64,000 nucleotides of DNA from Paenibacillus sp. FSL R5-0912 (GTDB lineage: Bacteria; Bacillota; Bacilli; Paenibacillales; Paenibacillaceae), in contig NZ_CP009282.1 of the NCBI RefSeq assembly GCF_000758605.1, positions 4,650,001 to 4,714,000 on the forward strand, written 5' to 3'. Position numbers and translations under genes: made by a program. This document shows positions 35,235 to 44,238 of the stretch, in pieces; positions within the stretch are counted from its first letter, which is position 1, and each line of letters starts with the position of its first letter. The notes under the pieces were generated by a model. That model had not been told where the DNA came from. It searched no databases and was given only the letters and a program-made list of their open reading frames with translations.

Positions 35235-35516
35235 ATGATCTATCTCCTAATTGTATTGTACGCACTACTCATGGGTGCCGCCGCCATCATCAAACGCCGG
35301 AACCTTCAACTATCACTGACAGCAGCTAACCTTCTTGGTTCATTAGCGCTGCTCTGCACACCGTATCATCCGCTTTTTCTACCGTTTGGACTGATCCTGT
35401 TATTTTGCTGCGCACTTCGCAACGGATATGTGCTTCAGGGGCACATCCATCTGCTTCATGTGCTGGTCCGCTGTTTACTCTCGCTATACTTATATTTCAG
35501 TTACACCCTTTTTTAA
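35235..35516 (+). CDS. Small membrane protein, likely MerR target
   Basis: 93 residues from the ATG at 35235 after AAGGAGG. Three hydrophobic segments (IYLLIVLYALLMGAAAII; LTAANLLGSLALLC; LPFGLILLFCCAL) and a fourth near the C-terminus. Family not recognised. Divergence from the MerR gene suggests it is regulated by it. Confidence 0.65.
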   Translation: MIYLLIVLYALLMGAAAIIKRRNLQLSLTAANLLGSLALLCTPYHPLFLPFGLILLFCCALRNGYVLQGHIHLLHVLVRCLLSLYLYFSYTLF

Positions 35517-35579
35517 AGCAACAAGCGCCGGTACCTGCGGATACTCCCGCTTCCCGGCGCTTGCTATGCTACACTCCTC

Positions 35580-36347
35580 TTACTCTTCCCGCTCTTTTCG
35601 CTTCCGTATTTGCTGTGACCAGAAATCCGGCTGCGCATAGCCGATGTACGAATCATCCAGTTCATCACCCTGCGGGGTGGCTAATTGAATGAGCATTACC
35701 TTTTTGAGGTCAGTGGGATGCAGATTCCCTGTTTTGATAGTCGCGACTTGAACGCCAGCATGTTTAGGGATACCTGTGACAACTACCTGATTACCTTTGG
35801 TATACACAGCTGTAATCTCCGTTTGAAAAGCAATGATATACAGATCCAGATCCGTTTTGTTCTGAAACAGCGGGAATTGAATGCCTACATTCTGCTGGAA
35901 ATCGTATTGGCTGGATAAACCGATATCGTAGGTTGTAAATAACCGGTGGAGTGCGTATTGTATCCGCGTTGGCATGTAACTCCATCTTCCTCCACTATAG
36001 GTGCTATGCCAATGTTTTTCATACACAGGTCTCTGATAGAGAGGGTCATTCTTTATAATAAAGAAAGGAATTCTCTTGCCTTTTTTAATTACTCCGGAAA
36101 TGGATATTATATCTTTAGGCAGATGTGCAGCAGCCTCTGTTTCCTCTGGCGAATTCATAATGGTAACGGGTTCGGGCGGCTCAAGCTCCTTCAGGCGAAA
36201 TTTCAGCTGTTCCAGTTGTTTAGCGGTCTCTTCGGGATTACCAACCCCAGAATTTGGTATATCTTGAGCATTAGTAGTTATTGGGGATGTAGTACACGCG
36301 AGCGACAGGGATAAGATTATTGCTGAGCCTTTGCTTAATAATGGCAT
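35580..36347 (-). CDS. Exported hypothetical protein
   Basis: 255 residues from the ATG at 36347 (GAGGTGG upstream). A hydrophobic N-terminus ending LSLSLACTTSPITTNAQ could be a lipoprotein signal, but the lipobox is imperfect. The mature part is P/E-rich at first, then beta-rich (ISISGVIKKGKRIPFFIIKND, NQVVVTGIPKHAGVQVATIKTG). Not recognised. Confidence 0.6.
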   Translation of the reverse strand: MPLLSKGSAIILSLSLACTTSPITTNAQDIPNSGVGNPEETAKQLEQLKFRLKELEPPEPVTIMNSPEETEAAAHLPKDIISISGVIKKGKRIPFFIIKNDPLYQRPVYEKHWHSTYSGGRWSYMPTRIQYALHRLFTTYDIGLSSQYDFQQNVGIQFPLFQNKTDLDLYIIAFQTEITAVYTKGNQVVVTGIPKHAGVQVATIKTGNLHPTDLKKVMLIQLATPQGDELDDSYIGYAQPDFWSQQIRKRKEREE

Positions 36348-36494
36348 ATGGACCACCTCATCCATAGCTTGTTCCCCACTCCATGAATTTATGTAGCTGA
36401 GCATAAGGTAACCTATTGAAATCTTGCACATAATACAATATTATCCAGATTTAATTAACCCAGATTCCATATTCAATTTTGTTTAAAGTTCTTA

Positions 36495-36695
36495 CTAAGC
36501 TAAGAGGTCTCCATTCTGCCGATAATCCCTTACTTCCTCCGGAGCATTCAGACTTGGAACAAGAAGTTCAACAGATTGTACTAGATCTATTAACGGCTCT
36601 GACAGATAAGAAGGTTCCATATAGACTTCATTGTGCTCAATTTCAAGAGAGGATTCTGCCCAGCCTATACTATTCAGCATGTATGTGAATTTCAT
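36495..36695 (-). CDS. Short hypothetical protein, probably truncated
   Basis: 66 residues starting MKFTYMLNSIGWAESSLEIEHNEVYMEPSYLSEPL. The ATG overlaps the stop of the HAD gene by ATGA, so it is coupled to it. I recall longer bacterial proteins with this opening, so this may be a version shortened by a stop after DLLA. Function unknown. Confidence 0.5.
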   Translation of the reverse strand: MKFTYMLNSIGWAESSLEIEHNEVYMEPSYLSEPLIDLVQSVELLVPSLNAPEEVRDYRQNGDLLA

Positions 36696-37333
36696 TCTTC
36701 ATCTCCTGTAGCGATATCAAACAACGCCAATAACCCATCCAGACGATCAATCACAAGATCATACCTGCTCACTTCGCCAAATCCGTAACTTGCGTACACA
36801 AAAGGAATCCCGGCAATCCCCGCCGCCTTCATATCTCCCTCCGTATCGCCCACATAGACAGGACTGCTTAAGTGATTTCGCTCCATAACCAGCCTGATAT
36901 TCTCGCCCTTGGATAGTCCGGTTCTGCCCGGATTCTCGTAATCTGTGAAATACTTCTGCAGCTGATGGTATTCATAAAAAGCCTCAATATAACCCGCCTG
37001 GCAGTTGCTCACGATGAACAGCATATATTTTGCAGATAATGCCTGAAGCACTTCTTCCAGCCCTTCATACAACCTTCCGCCTTGCTTGGCCAGACAAAGA
37101 CACTCTACTTCACAGCATTCTCTGAGAATTCTTTGCCGGGTGTCCTCATCTATATTCGGGAACAGCTTCCGGCCAGCCTCATCTACCTGCAGACCCATGA
37201 TTCCCTGTAAATCTTCCTTGGTTACTGCGCTTACGACACCTTGGTAATTGCTGAGCACACTATTCCATCCCACCACTACTGCATCCGAAGAATCCCATAA
37301 CGTGCCATCCAGATCAAAAATAATGCTGTCCAT
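36692..37333 (-). CDS. HAD-superfamily hydrolase (phosphoglycolate phosphatase-like)
   Basis: 213 residues. Motif I IIFDLDGTLWDSS, motif II IVSNCQ, a Lys near SKGENI, and motif IV VYVGDTEGDMKAA. The cap is helical (type C1). It removes phosphate from a small metabolite; the substrate is not evident. It lies 10 bases after the methyltransferase stop and overlaps the next small gene. Confidence 0.85.
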   Translation of the reverse strand: MDSIIFDLDGTLWDSSDAVVVGWNSVLSNYQGVVSAVTKEDLQGIMGLQVDEAGRKLFPNIDEDTRQRILRECCEVECLCLAKQGGRLYEGLEEVLQALSAKYMLFIVSNCQAGYIEAFYEYHQLQKYFTDYENPGRTGLSKGENIRLVMERNHLSSPVYVGDTEGDMKAAGIAGIPFVYASYGFGEVSRYDLVIDRLDGLLALFDIATGDEE

Positions 37334-37343
37334 TCCACTTCTC

Positions 37344-37973
37344 CTAACGTTCAGTTCGTAGTTGCTGCTGCGGCCGGGCCCATATCAGATGAATCATATT
37401 CAGCGAGTAGCTCTCTACCTTACTGATCTGCATCCCGGACTCCCGGACCAGTCCAATAATATCCCGGGTGTGATGGCATCCATAGACACGGTACAGCAGC
37501 GGATTCAGTGTCCGTTGCAGCGTTGACACCATGAAGTTAGAACTGATCCCATGCTCCAACAGCAGGATAGTCCCGTCCGGCTTACACCAGCGGTTAATCT
37601 TCTTCAGCATCTCCAGGGGATTCTGATAGCTGCAACAAGATAACGTAGAAACAATAGTATCGAAGGTTTGCCCGGGGAAGCTCATTTCTTCCATATCTGC
37701 ACATACAAAACTGGCGTTCACGTGGTAATGTCCTGCTGCCTGCCGCGCCTTCTCAAGCATTGCGCTGCTGAAATCCGCTGCAGTAATCCTGACCTCCCTG
37801 GGATAGTAAGGGAAGTTAGCCCCCGCCCCCACTGCCAGCTCAAGCACATCCCCCTTGGCATGACTTATAAGATTCCGGCGCCAGCGTTGCTGTTTGGGAT
37901 CTTCTCTTTTGCGGGCATAGTCTGTGGCCTGTTTATCAAAAATACGGATCAGCTTCTGCTTATCCATCTGCAC
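37344..37973 (-). CDS. Class I SAM-dependent methyltransferase
   Basis: 209 residues. VLELAVGAGANFPYYP (SAM site, motif I), ITAADFSSAMLEKARQAA (motif II) and FDTIVSTLSCCSYQNPLEMLKKINRWCKPDGTILLLEHG place it among UbiE/COQ5-like small-molecule methyltransferases. The substrate is unknown. Confidence 0.85.
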   Translation of the reverse strand: MQMDKQKLIRIFDKQATDYARKREDPKQQRWRRNLISHAKGDVLELAVGAGANFPYYPREVRITAADFSSAMLEKARQAAGHYHVNASFVCADMEEMSFPGQTFDTIVSTLSCCSYQNPLEMLKKINRWCKPDGTILLLEHGISSNFMVSTLQRTLNPLLYRVYGCHHTRDIIGLVRESGMQISKVESYSLNMIHLIWARPQQQLRTER

Positions 37974-37988
37974 CGGTCACTCCATTCA

Positions 37989-38621
37989 TTAATAAAGTCG
38001 TTTCTCGTAGCTCTCCTGTATGCCTTGCCGGACTACTTCCACAGTAAACTCGGCAGAATTCACATGATCCGCTATAATCGCCGGAGCAGACGGAAGCGAG
38101 GCCTCTGCGGGCCAGGAGCCGCTGTCCCATAGCTGTGATCTTTTAAAAGCCTTGGCACAATGCATATAGCATTCCTCCACCTTCACTCCAATTCCCAAGG
38201 CAGGCCGTTTATCCCGGGCCTTCATCCTATCCAGAATATGCTCGTCTCTGATCACGAAAGCTTGACCGTTAATCCGCAGGGTCTCTTCAAGTCCCGGGAT
38301 GATAAAGATTAGGCCAACATTGGGGTTAGCGAGGATATTTCGCAATGAATCAAATCTGCGGTTGCCCGGCCGCTCCGGTATCACCAAATGACCGTCATCC
38401 AGCACTACTACCGATCCAGGTGCATCCCCGCGTGGAGATACATCGCAAGAGCCGTGTTCATCTGCAGTAGACAGGAATAACAGCGGTGACATAGCGATAA
38501 AATTGCGGCAATTATGATCCAGATGATGGATCGATTTGCGCTTCACCACTTCACTGGGATAACCCAGGAGTTCTCTAAGCTCAGCTTCTGAAGTCAGAAT
38601 TTCTGTAAAAGGATTATTCAT
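37989..38621 (-). CDS. Pyridoxamine 5'-phosphate oxidase-family FMN protein
   Basis: 210 residues with the split-barrel flavin fold: FIAMSPLLFLSTADEHGSCDVSPRGDAPGSVVVLD, LVIPERPGNRRFDSLRNILANPNVGLIFIIPG and CYMHCAKAFKRSQLWD match the MSMEG_1061-like PPOX group. Probably an FMN-dependent oxidoreductase acting on a small molecule. Confidence 0.8.
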   Translation of the reverse strand: MNNPFTEILTSEAELRELLGYPSEVVKRKSIHHLDHNCRNFIAMSPLLFLSTADEHGSCDVSPRGDAPGSVVVLDDGHLVIPERPGNRRFDSLRNILANPNVGLIFIIPGLEETLRINGQAFVIRDEHILDRMKARDKRPALGIGVKVEECYMHCAKAFKRSQLWDSGSWPAEASLPSAPAIIADHVNSAEFTVEVVRQGIQESYEKRLY

Positions 38622-38686
38622 CTAGCGTCCTCGATTCTGGTTTGGCTTCTAAGATATATTTTACAATCATATACCCGAAACGTTCC

Positions 38687-39079
38687 TCAGCGCCAGATCT
38701 CCATCCGTTCATCGAGGGTTGAAGTATGCAGCTCTAACTGGATTCCATCCGGGTCCAAGAAATTAACGGACCAGCCTACTCCACGCTGTATCGGGCCTCT
38801 TACAATTGATACATTGTTGTGATGCAGGATGCCCATAGCTTCCTTGAAATCGTTCTCTGCGATATAAAAAGCCACATGGTCCATACCGGCGAATCCGTCA
38901 GTGTGTTCCTCAGCATCCGCCCGTTCAACCAGGCAGACCCAGGCACTTCCCCACTCCAGATAAGCATCCGACCTGCCACGGTGTCTTAGGGTCATACCTA
39001 GAATGCCATGGTAGAATTCCAGGGATGTCTGCAGGTTGCGAACATTTAGCGTAATATGGCTAAATCCGGTTACATTCAT
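38687..39079 (-). CDS. VOC-superfamily (glyoxalase/bleomycin-resistance fold) protein
   Basis: 130 residues. FSHITLNVRNLQTSLEFYHGILGMTLRHRG, MDHVAFYIAENDFKEAMGILHHNNV and VNFLDPDGIQLELHTSTL show the paired beta-alpha-beta units and the His/Glu metal ligands of VOC enzymes; fosfomycin-thiol transferases look similar. The ATG overlaps the upstream gene by 4 bases. Confidence 0.8.
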   Translation of the reverse strand: MNVTGFSHITLNVRNLQTSLEFYHGILGMTLRHRGRSDAYLEWGSAWVCLVERADAEEHTDGFAGMDHVAFYIAENDFKEAMGILHHNNVSIVRGPIQRGVGWSVNFLDPDGIQLELHTSTLDERMEIWR

Positions 39080-39525
39080 ATCAGTGGCTCCTTTCGGGCT
39101 TCGTTTGAAAATAATAAAACATCCTGAAATGGAGAGGTCGTAACCTCCTGAATTTTTCCTTTTTGTCGCATTTCTCCTCTAGTGACCTTCAATAATATTT
39201 CTTCAATCTTTAACTTCACTTCATCTATATTTCTTGAATTAAAAACTTCTAATGGGTTAGCCCAATCAGCGAATTGTTGCTCTTCATCATCACTTTTATG
39301 TATTAATAATAGCCTGTACTGCCCGTTTGGCTGAAATTCAGGATACCAACCGAGGTCTAATATCTTTTTCCTATTGTAGTTTACAAATTGGAATAAATCC
39401 TCATTATATTCCCAGCGGTGTTCATGTTCTTCATCTGTGAAGTCTTCCGGTGATACTTCGGTAAACACATTCCATTTTATTGTCCAACCTATAGGAATTC
39501 TTAGAGGAACTAATTGCAGGTTCAT
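39076..39525 (-). CDS. Hypothetical protein coupled to the VOC gene
   Basis: 149 residues, acidic, no membrane segment. LRIPIGWTIKWNVFTEVSPEDF and LGWYPEFQPNGQYRLLLIHK stand out. I do not recognise it. ATGA overlap with the VOC gene downstream. Confidence 0.65.
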   Translation of the reverse strand: MNLQLVPLRIPIGWTIKWNVFTEVSPEDFTDEEHEHRWEYNEDLFQFVNYNRKKILDLGWYPEFQPNGQYRLLLIHKSDDEEQQFADWANPLEVFNSRNIDEVKLKIEEILLKVTRGEMRQKGKIQEVTTSPFQDVLLFSNEARKEPLI

Positions 39526-39571
39526 CTGAATGATCCTTTCTATTTATATTCGATTAGTTGTGATGCCCTAA

Positions 39572-40036
39572 TTACAGCCATCGCGTAAACCGTTTATGCA
39601 ACACTTTAATCTGATGTTGTTCTGCCCAATCCTTCAGATCCTTTATCCCCTGATCTTCCTTGTCAGCGAAACAGAAACAGTACTTGTACGGCACCAGCAA
39701 ATTAGCCTTGGGCTTAACCGCGATTACAGGCTTAAAGTATCCTTTGATAAAAATCTTCTTAACCTTGCCCGCTTCTATCTCAGTATTCTTGATCTGAAGG
39801 ACTTCAGGTTTAATCTCAATGACGAACGCTCTGCTAAATGTCAACAAGCGATAAATTAATATCCCAATGATGGTTACTGCTACCCCAATGACGAGGAAGG
39901 CCATGATTAGTTCTAATCGGGTAGATTTATTGGCTTGCAGCATGAACCATATCCAGCATAACATCAGAATACTCGTACCTATCGTAGCCATAATTTCAGC
40001 AGGACGTTTGCCTTGATGTGTGATCATCCTTTCCAT
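39572..40036 (-). CDS. Membrane protein with two spans and cytosolic PH-like tail
   Basis: 154 residues: two membrane segments (IMATIGTSILMLCWIWFML; LIMAFLVIGVAVTIIGILIYRLL), then a beta-rich tail (EVLQIKNTEIEAGKVKKIFIKGYFKPVIAVKPK). Similar in plan to YcxB/PH-like small membrane proteins. Function unknown. Confidence 0.65.
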   Translation of the reverse strand: MERMITHQGKRPAEIMATIGTSILMLCWIWFMLQANKSTRLELIMAFLVIGVAVTIIGILIYRLLTFSRAFVIEIKPEVLQIKNTEIEAGKVKKIFIKGYFKPVIAVKPKANLLVPYKYCFCFADKEDQGIKDLKDWAEQHQIKVLHKRFTRWL

Positions 40037-40170
40037 TCACTTCCCCCACTTTGTTCATAATAAAGACCTATTGGATTCTTATTATAATACAGGTAAAAGA
40101 TGGTATGCAGCAGTCTGTGGTAACATTCTTTGACGGATAGGCGAATCCCTTAATTTGCGTATTCATTTTT

Positions 40171-40199
40171 TTGACTAACCGGGTACGAAACTATAAGAT
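40171..40199 (+). promoter_or_regulatory. SigA-type promoter of the DUF1801 gene
   Basis: TTGACT, a 17-base spacer and TAAGAT, 40 bases before the ATG at 40239, which follows a GGAGG site. Confidence 0.6.
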
Positions 40200-40238
40200 A
40201 GATCGCATGAGAGTGATTACAGATCAGGAGGGACAAGC

Positions 40239-40610
40239 ATGGAAGAGTTTGCACAGTATTTAGCGAAGATTGATAATCCGGTACACCGGGCCGCTACGGA
40301 AGAGGTACTTGCCTGGGTGATTCAGGAATTCCCCCAATTGACGCCGAAAATTGCCTGGAACCAGCCGATGTTCACCGACCACGGAACCTATATTATCGGC
40401 TTCAGTGTATCCAAAGCGCATATGGCCGTTGCTCCCGAGAAGGCGGGCATGGATCATTTTGCCGATGCCATTAAGCAGGCTGGCTTAGATCACACCAAGC
40501 TGCTGGTGCGTATGAAATGGACGAGTCCTGTTGACTTCACCCTACTCCGACACATGATCGAGTACAATATTGCGGATAAGGCTGACTGTACAACTTTTTG
40601 GCGGGCATAG
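40239..40610 (+). CDS. DUF1801-family (YdhG-like iron chaperone) protein
   Basis: 123 residues. EVLAWVIQEFPQLTPKIAWNQPMFTDHGTYIIGFSVSKAHMAVAPE is the DUF1801 core. Some members act like frataxin in iron delivery, but most are unproven. Single gene with its own promoter. Confidence 0.8.
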   Translation: MEEFAQYLAKIDNPVHRAATEEVLAWVIQEFPQLTPKIAWNQPMFTDHGTYIIGFSVSKAHMAVAPEKAGMDHFADAIKQAGLDHTKLLVRMKWTSPVDFTLLRHMIEYNIADKADCTTFWRA

Positions 40611-40641
40611 AAGGCATGGATGAAACACTGGGATCAGCCAA

Positions 40642-40670
40642 GAAAAAAGGACGTGCAGGATAGCACGTCC
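40642..40670. terminator. Terminator between convergent genes
   Basis: GGACGTGC/GCACGTCC stem with a 6-base loop. The minus-strand T run favours the YcxB-like gene, but it can serve both. Confidence 0.75.
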
Positions 40671-40688
40671 ATCGTATGACATATCATT

Positions 40689-41186
40689 TTACAGGATAAC
40701 TCCAGTGACAATCTTACGGTGATCTGATACATAAGCTCTGAATTTATTCTCTTGCGCTGCATCCTCGAACGATTGCTTAGCTATGAACCAGTATTCCTGC
40801 TGACCATGGAACAGTAAGTAATAGCCTTTATTCTCCCACACCCGGGTGAAGGAGCCCCATTTCATGATGGCCTGATCTTCTTCCGGACTGAAGTTAATCC
40901 CTTCTGCATCAAACAGATATTCGAATTCCTTGTTGTACCTTGTATCTGCCGACAGGATCTTTGGTAACAGTAAGGTACGCATAACCATCGACATCGCGAT
41001 CGTAAGCACAAGGGTTATCGATATCCCGAGGAGTATGATCGATTCGTTCTTAACATATAGAATCATACAAACGGCTACAAACACCGCTTGAATCCCAATG
41101 GAGAGTATGGATTTCCACGAATGGAAATATAGTGCCCGCGCAACCTTTTGAATATGTTTTCCGTAATGAAAGCTAATTTTCTCCAT
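40689..41186 (-). CDS. YcxB-like membrane protein
   Basis: 165 residues. Two membrane segments (ILSIGIQAVFVAVCMILYV; IILLGISITLVLTIAMSMVM) precede a soluble YcxB-like domain (FDAEGINFSPEEDQAIMKWGSFTRVWENKGYYLLFHGQQEYWFIAKQSF). Function unknown. Confidence 0.75.
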   Translation of the reverse strand: MEKISFHYGKHIQKVARALYFHSWKSILSIGIQAVFVAVCMILYVKNESIILLGISITLVLTIAMSMVMRTLLLPKILSADTRYNKEFEYLFDAEGINFSPEEDQAIMKWGSFTRVWENKGYYLLFHGQQEYWFIAKQSFEDAAQENKFRAYVSDHRKIVTGVIL

Positions 41187-41283
41187 CTTGCCACCCTTTA
41201 TCTGTTCACTTAATAACCTCTAGTAGTATAGCATTCATTACACGAAACCCATAGCGGAGAAACTGCCCGCCATCCTCTTCATT

Positions 41284-42405
41284 CTACTTGGCGCCCTGAT
41301 CCACCACAGGTTCTGGCCCCAGCTTCACAAAGAGCGTCGCAATCAGTGCGATAAGAAAACCGGTCGTACAGGCAATAAGAAAACCGCCAAACCCGTCTCC
41401 CAGATAAGCAGGCAAAGTCGCCAGACCCGGAAAAGCGAAAGAAATCGCGGACGAGCCGGACAGGCCGACCATTCCGCCCCCGATCGCACCCGCACAGCAG
41501 ACAATGACCATCGGCTTGCGCAAGGGCAGGTTCACCCCAAACATCGCGGGCTCGGTAACTCCGAACAAGGCTGAAATAGACGCGGACAAACATAAGGTTT
41601 TGAACTTCTTGTCCTTGGCTTTGATGAACACGGCGAGCGCTGCTCCTGCCTGCGCGAAGGCGGCTGGTCCCATCAGCGCGAGGATTGTATCCGAGCCATG
41701 TACGTTGATATTGTTGATTGCCAGCGGCACCAGACTCCAGTGCAATCCGAAGATAACCATCGGCTGAATAATCGCGCCAAGCACCATTCCCGCCCCGACC
41801 GAACTGAGGTCGTATACAGAGCGGTATCCTTCAGCCAGCGCGTCTCCGGCAAGTGAACCAATGGGACCGAACACCAGCAATGTCACGGCGGACACCGTTA
41901 CAATCGAGATCAACGGTGTGAAGAACTCCCGGATCACCTCAGGCAATATTTTAACGCAGAAGCGTTCTACATACACTAAGAGGCCTACCGCAAGGATGAT
42001 CGGAATGGCGCTCGACGGATAGTTAACGGGAGTAATACTCATGCCGAGAAAATGTATGATTTCCTGGTTGTCAAACAGCGTGGTCAGGCTCGGGTACACC
42101 AGTACTCCGGCAATCACAACGGCAGTAAAGGGGTTGGCCCCGAATTTGCGGGCGGCTGTAAAGGCAAGCAGCAGCGGAAGGTAGTAGAACAGACTGTCCG
42201 CCATCGCATTAAGCACCATATATGTGCCTTCCGCTTTACTGATGATCTCCAGCGCAACGGCGCCGGCGAGCAAACCTTTCATAATGCCCGCAGCACTCAG
42301 AATATTAACAATGGGAAGAAAGATTCCCGAAATGCCGTCAATGATGACATTGACCACATTCCTTTTGGACTGCTTCACAACTGTTGACTCATTATGTACT
42401 TTCAT
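41284..42405 (-). CDS. Orphan PTS EIIC permease (beta-glucoside/sucrose type)
   Basis: 373 residues, about ten membrane segments. FLPIVNILSAAGIMKGLL near the start and FGVTEPAMFGVNLPLRKP are EIIC motifs of the glucose/sucrose superfamily. No EIIB or EIIA domain is fused and none lies nearby, so it would borrow them. A single gene with GGAGGA upstream. The substrate cannot be told. Confidence 0.85.
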   Translation of the reverse strand: MKVHNESTVVKQSKRNVVNVIIDGISGIFLPIVNILSAAGIMKGLLAGAVALEIISKAEGTYMVLNAMADSLFYYLPLLLAFTAARKFGANPFTAVVIAGVLVYPSLTTLFDNQEIIHFLGMSITPVNYPSSAIPIILAVGLLVYVERFCVKILPEVIREFFTPLISIVTVSAVTLLVFGPIGSLAGDALAEGYRSVYDLSSVGAGMVLGAIIQPMVIFGLHWSLVPLAINNINVHGSDTILALMGPAAFAQAGAALAVFIKAKDKKFKTLCLSASISALFGVTEPAMFGVNLPLRKPMVIVCCAGAIGGGMVGLSGSSAISFAFPGLATLPAYLGDGFGGFLIACTTGFLIALIATLFVKLGPEPVVDQGAK

Positions 42406-42443
42406 ATGATCCTCCTGCAGCTATACTTGAATTCCGACATAAA

Positions 42444-42491
42444 TGACCCGTAAGAGTGTCACTTTGTTCAAAGCTGTCCTCTTACGGGTCA
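42444..42491 (-). terminator. Long stem-loop after the ABC-F gene
   Basis: TGACCCGTAAGAG and CTCTTACGGGTCA are perfect 13-base arms with a 22-base loop, about 30 bases beyond the ABC-F stop. The tail is only TTTA, so it may be a terminator or another RNA structure in front of the PTS gene. Confidence 0.5.
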
Positions 42492-42519
42492 CCGTTAGAC
42501 CAGCATGATTGCCGGCTCT

Positions 42520-44076
42520 TTAGAATACTTTTGTCGTCCACGATTCGCAGTTCCAGATATCCGTCACGATATCTCGGTAGAACTCAGGTTCATGGGAAAT
42601 CAGCAGGATGCTGCCTTTATAAGCTTTGAGCGCACGCTGCAGCTCCTCCTTGGCATCTACATCGAGATGGTTGGTAGGCTCATCCAGTACAAGCAGGTTG
42701 CTATCACGATTGATCAGCTTGCACAAACGTACTTTGGCTTTCTCGCCGCCGCTTAAGACCGCAATCTTGCTCTCGATATGCTTGGTCGTCAGGCCGCATT
42801 TGGCCAGTGCCGCCCGGATCTCAAATTGGGAGTAGGATGGGAACTCGTTCCAGATCTCTTCAATACAGGTGTTGTAATTCGATTCCTTCATTTCCTGTTC
42901 GAAATAGCCGATCTCCAGCAGATCACCGAGTCTGACCGAGCCTGAAATGGCCTGAATCTGACCGAGAATGCTGCGCAGCAGCGTCGTTTTACCGATCCCG
43001 TTCGCACCGACGAGAGCTATTTTTTGTCCCCGCTCCATGCTCAGATCAAGAGGTCTGGACAATGGAGAATCGTAGCCGATTACCAGATCCTTGGCTTCAA
43101 AAATCACCTTGCCGGAAGTCCGGCCCTGCTTGAAATTAAATTGCGGCTTCGGCTTCTCTTTGGCAATCTCGATGACATCCATCTTATCCAGCTTCTTCTG
43201 CCGGGACATCGCCATATTCCGGGTAGCTACGCTGGCCTTGTTCCGGGCCACGAAATCCTTCAGATCCGCGATTTCCTGCTGCTGGCGTTTGAAGGCGGAC
43301 TCCAGCTGGGACTTCTTCGCCTCGTACACCTGCTGGAAATACTCGTAATCGCCCACGTAACGCGACAGCGACTGATTCTCCATATGGTAGATCAGGTTGA
43401 TGACGCTGTTCAGGAAAGGAATATCATGCGAAATGAGAATGAACGCATTCTCGTAATCCAGCAGGTAACGCTTCAGCCAGTTGATATGCTGTTCATCGAG
43501 ATAGTTCGTAGGCTCATCCAGCAGCAGAATATCCGGCTTCTCCAGCAGCAACTTGGCCAGCAGGACCTTGGTCCGTTGACCGCCGCTGAGATCGTTAACG
43601 TCTTTGTCCAGACCGATGTCGGTAAGTCCAAGCCCGCGGGCGGTTTCATCGATTTTGGCGTCGATCATATAGAAATCCTGGCTGGTCAGCATGTCCTGAA
43701 TCGTGCCGACATCCTCCAGCAGCTGCTCCAGCTCCTCCGGGGAGACCTCGCCCATCTTGCCGTACATATCGTTCATCTCTTGTTCCATATCGAACAGATA
43801 TTGGAAGGCTCCGCGCAGAACATCACGGATGGATTGTCCCTGCTGCAGGACCGCATGCTGGTCCAGATAACCGGCGCGCATACGCTTCGCCCATTCCACC
43901 TTGCCTTCGTCCGGCTGCAGCTTGCCGGTAATGATATTCATGAAGGTCGATTTACCTTCACCATTGGCACCAATCAGACCGATATGCTCGCCCTTCAGCA
44001 GGCGGAAGGATACATCGGTGAATATGGCCCGGTCTCCGAACCCGTGACTCAGCTTTTCTACATTTAATATACTCAT
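42520..44076 (-). CDS. ABC-F ATPase (YfmM-like)
   Basis: 518 residues with two ABC domains and no membrane part. Walker A: GANGEGKST and GANGIGKTT. Signatures: LSGGQRTKV and LSGGEKAKV. Walker B: ILLLDEPTNYLD and LLVLDEPTNHLD. Between them lies the P-site tRNA interaction linker with its charged coiled coil (residues about 240-320). ABC-F proteins act on the ribosome; some protect against antibiotics. Closest in feel to Bacillus YfmM. Confidence 0.88.
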   Translation of the reverse strand: MSILNVEKLSHGFGDRAIFTDVSFRLLKGEHIGLIGANGEGKSTFMNIITGKLQPDEGKVEWAKRMRAGYLDQHAVLQQGQSIRDVLRGAFQYLFDMEQEMNDMYGKMGEVSPEELEQLLEDVGTIQDMLTSQDFYMIDAKIDETARGLGLTDIGLDKDVNDLSGGQRTKVLLAKLLLEKPDILLLDEPTNYLDEQHINWLKRYLLDYENAFILISHDIPFLNSVINLIYHMENQSLSRYVGDYEYFQQVYEAKKSQLESAFKRQQQEIADLKDFVARNKASVATRNMAMSRQKKLDKMDVIEIAKEKPKPQFNFKQGRTSGKVIFEAKDLVIGYDSPLSRPLDLSMERGQKIALVGANGIGKTTLLRSILGQIQAISGSVRLGDLLEIGYFEQEMKESNYNTCIEEIWNEFPSYSQFEIRAALAKCGLTTKHIESKIAVLSGGEKAKVRLCKLINRDSNLLVLDEPTNHLDVDAKEELQRALKAYKGSILLISHEPEFYRDIVTDIWNCESWTTKVF

Positions 44077-44164
44077 GAAATTAACACCTTTTCCTTTATT
44101 CTATATTCTCGTCATATTATAAAGGCTAAAGCGCCACAACTCCAGACGGTTTGCAAAAAAAGCA

Positions 44165-44192
44165 GAAAAAACACTAACTTTGGGGTTAGTGT
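44165..44192 (-). terminator. Terminator of the APH(6)-like gene
   Basis: ACACTAAC/GTTAGTGT stem, 6-base loop, minus-strand TTTTTT tail, 47 bases beyond the stop at 44239. Confidence 0.75.
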
Positions 44193-44238
44193 CTGCTTAC
44201 GCCTTGCGCTCTCCTGTGAATTACGCATAGTTTTTGGC

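Noticed and set aside
43024..44067. Long plus-strand frame over the ABC-F gene
   Set aside because: Antisense shadow of a clear ABC-F protein with all motifs intact.
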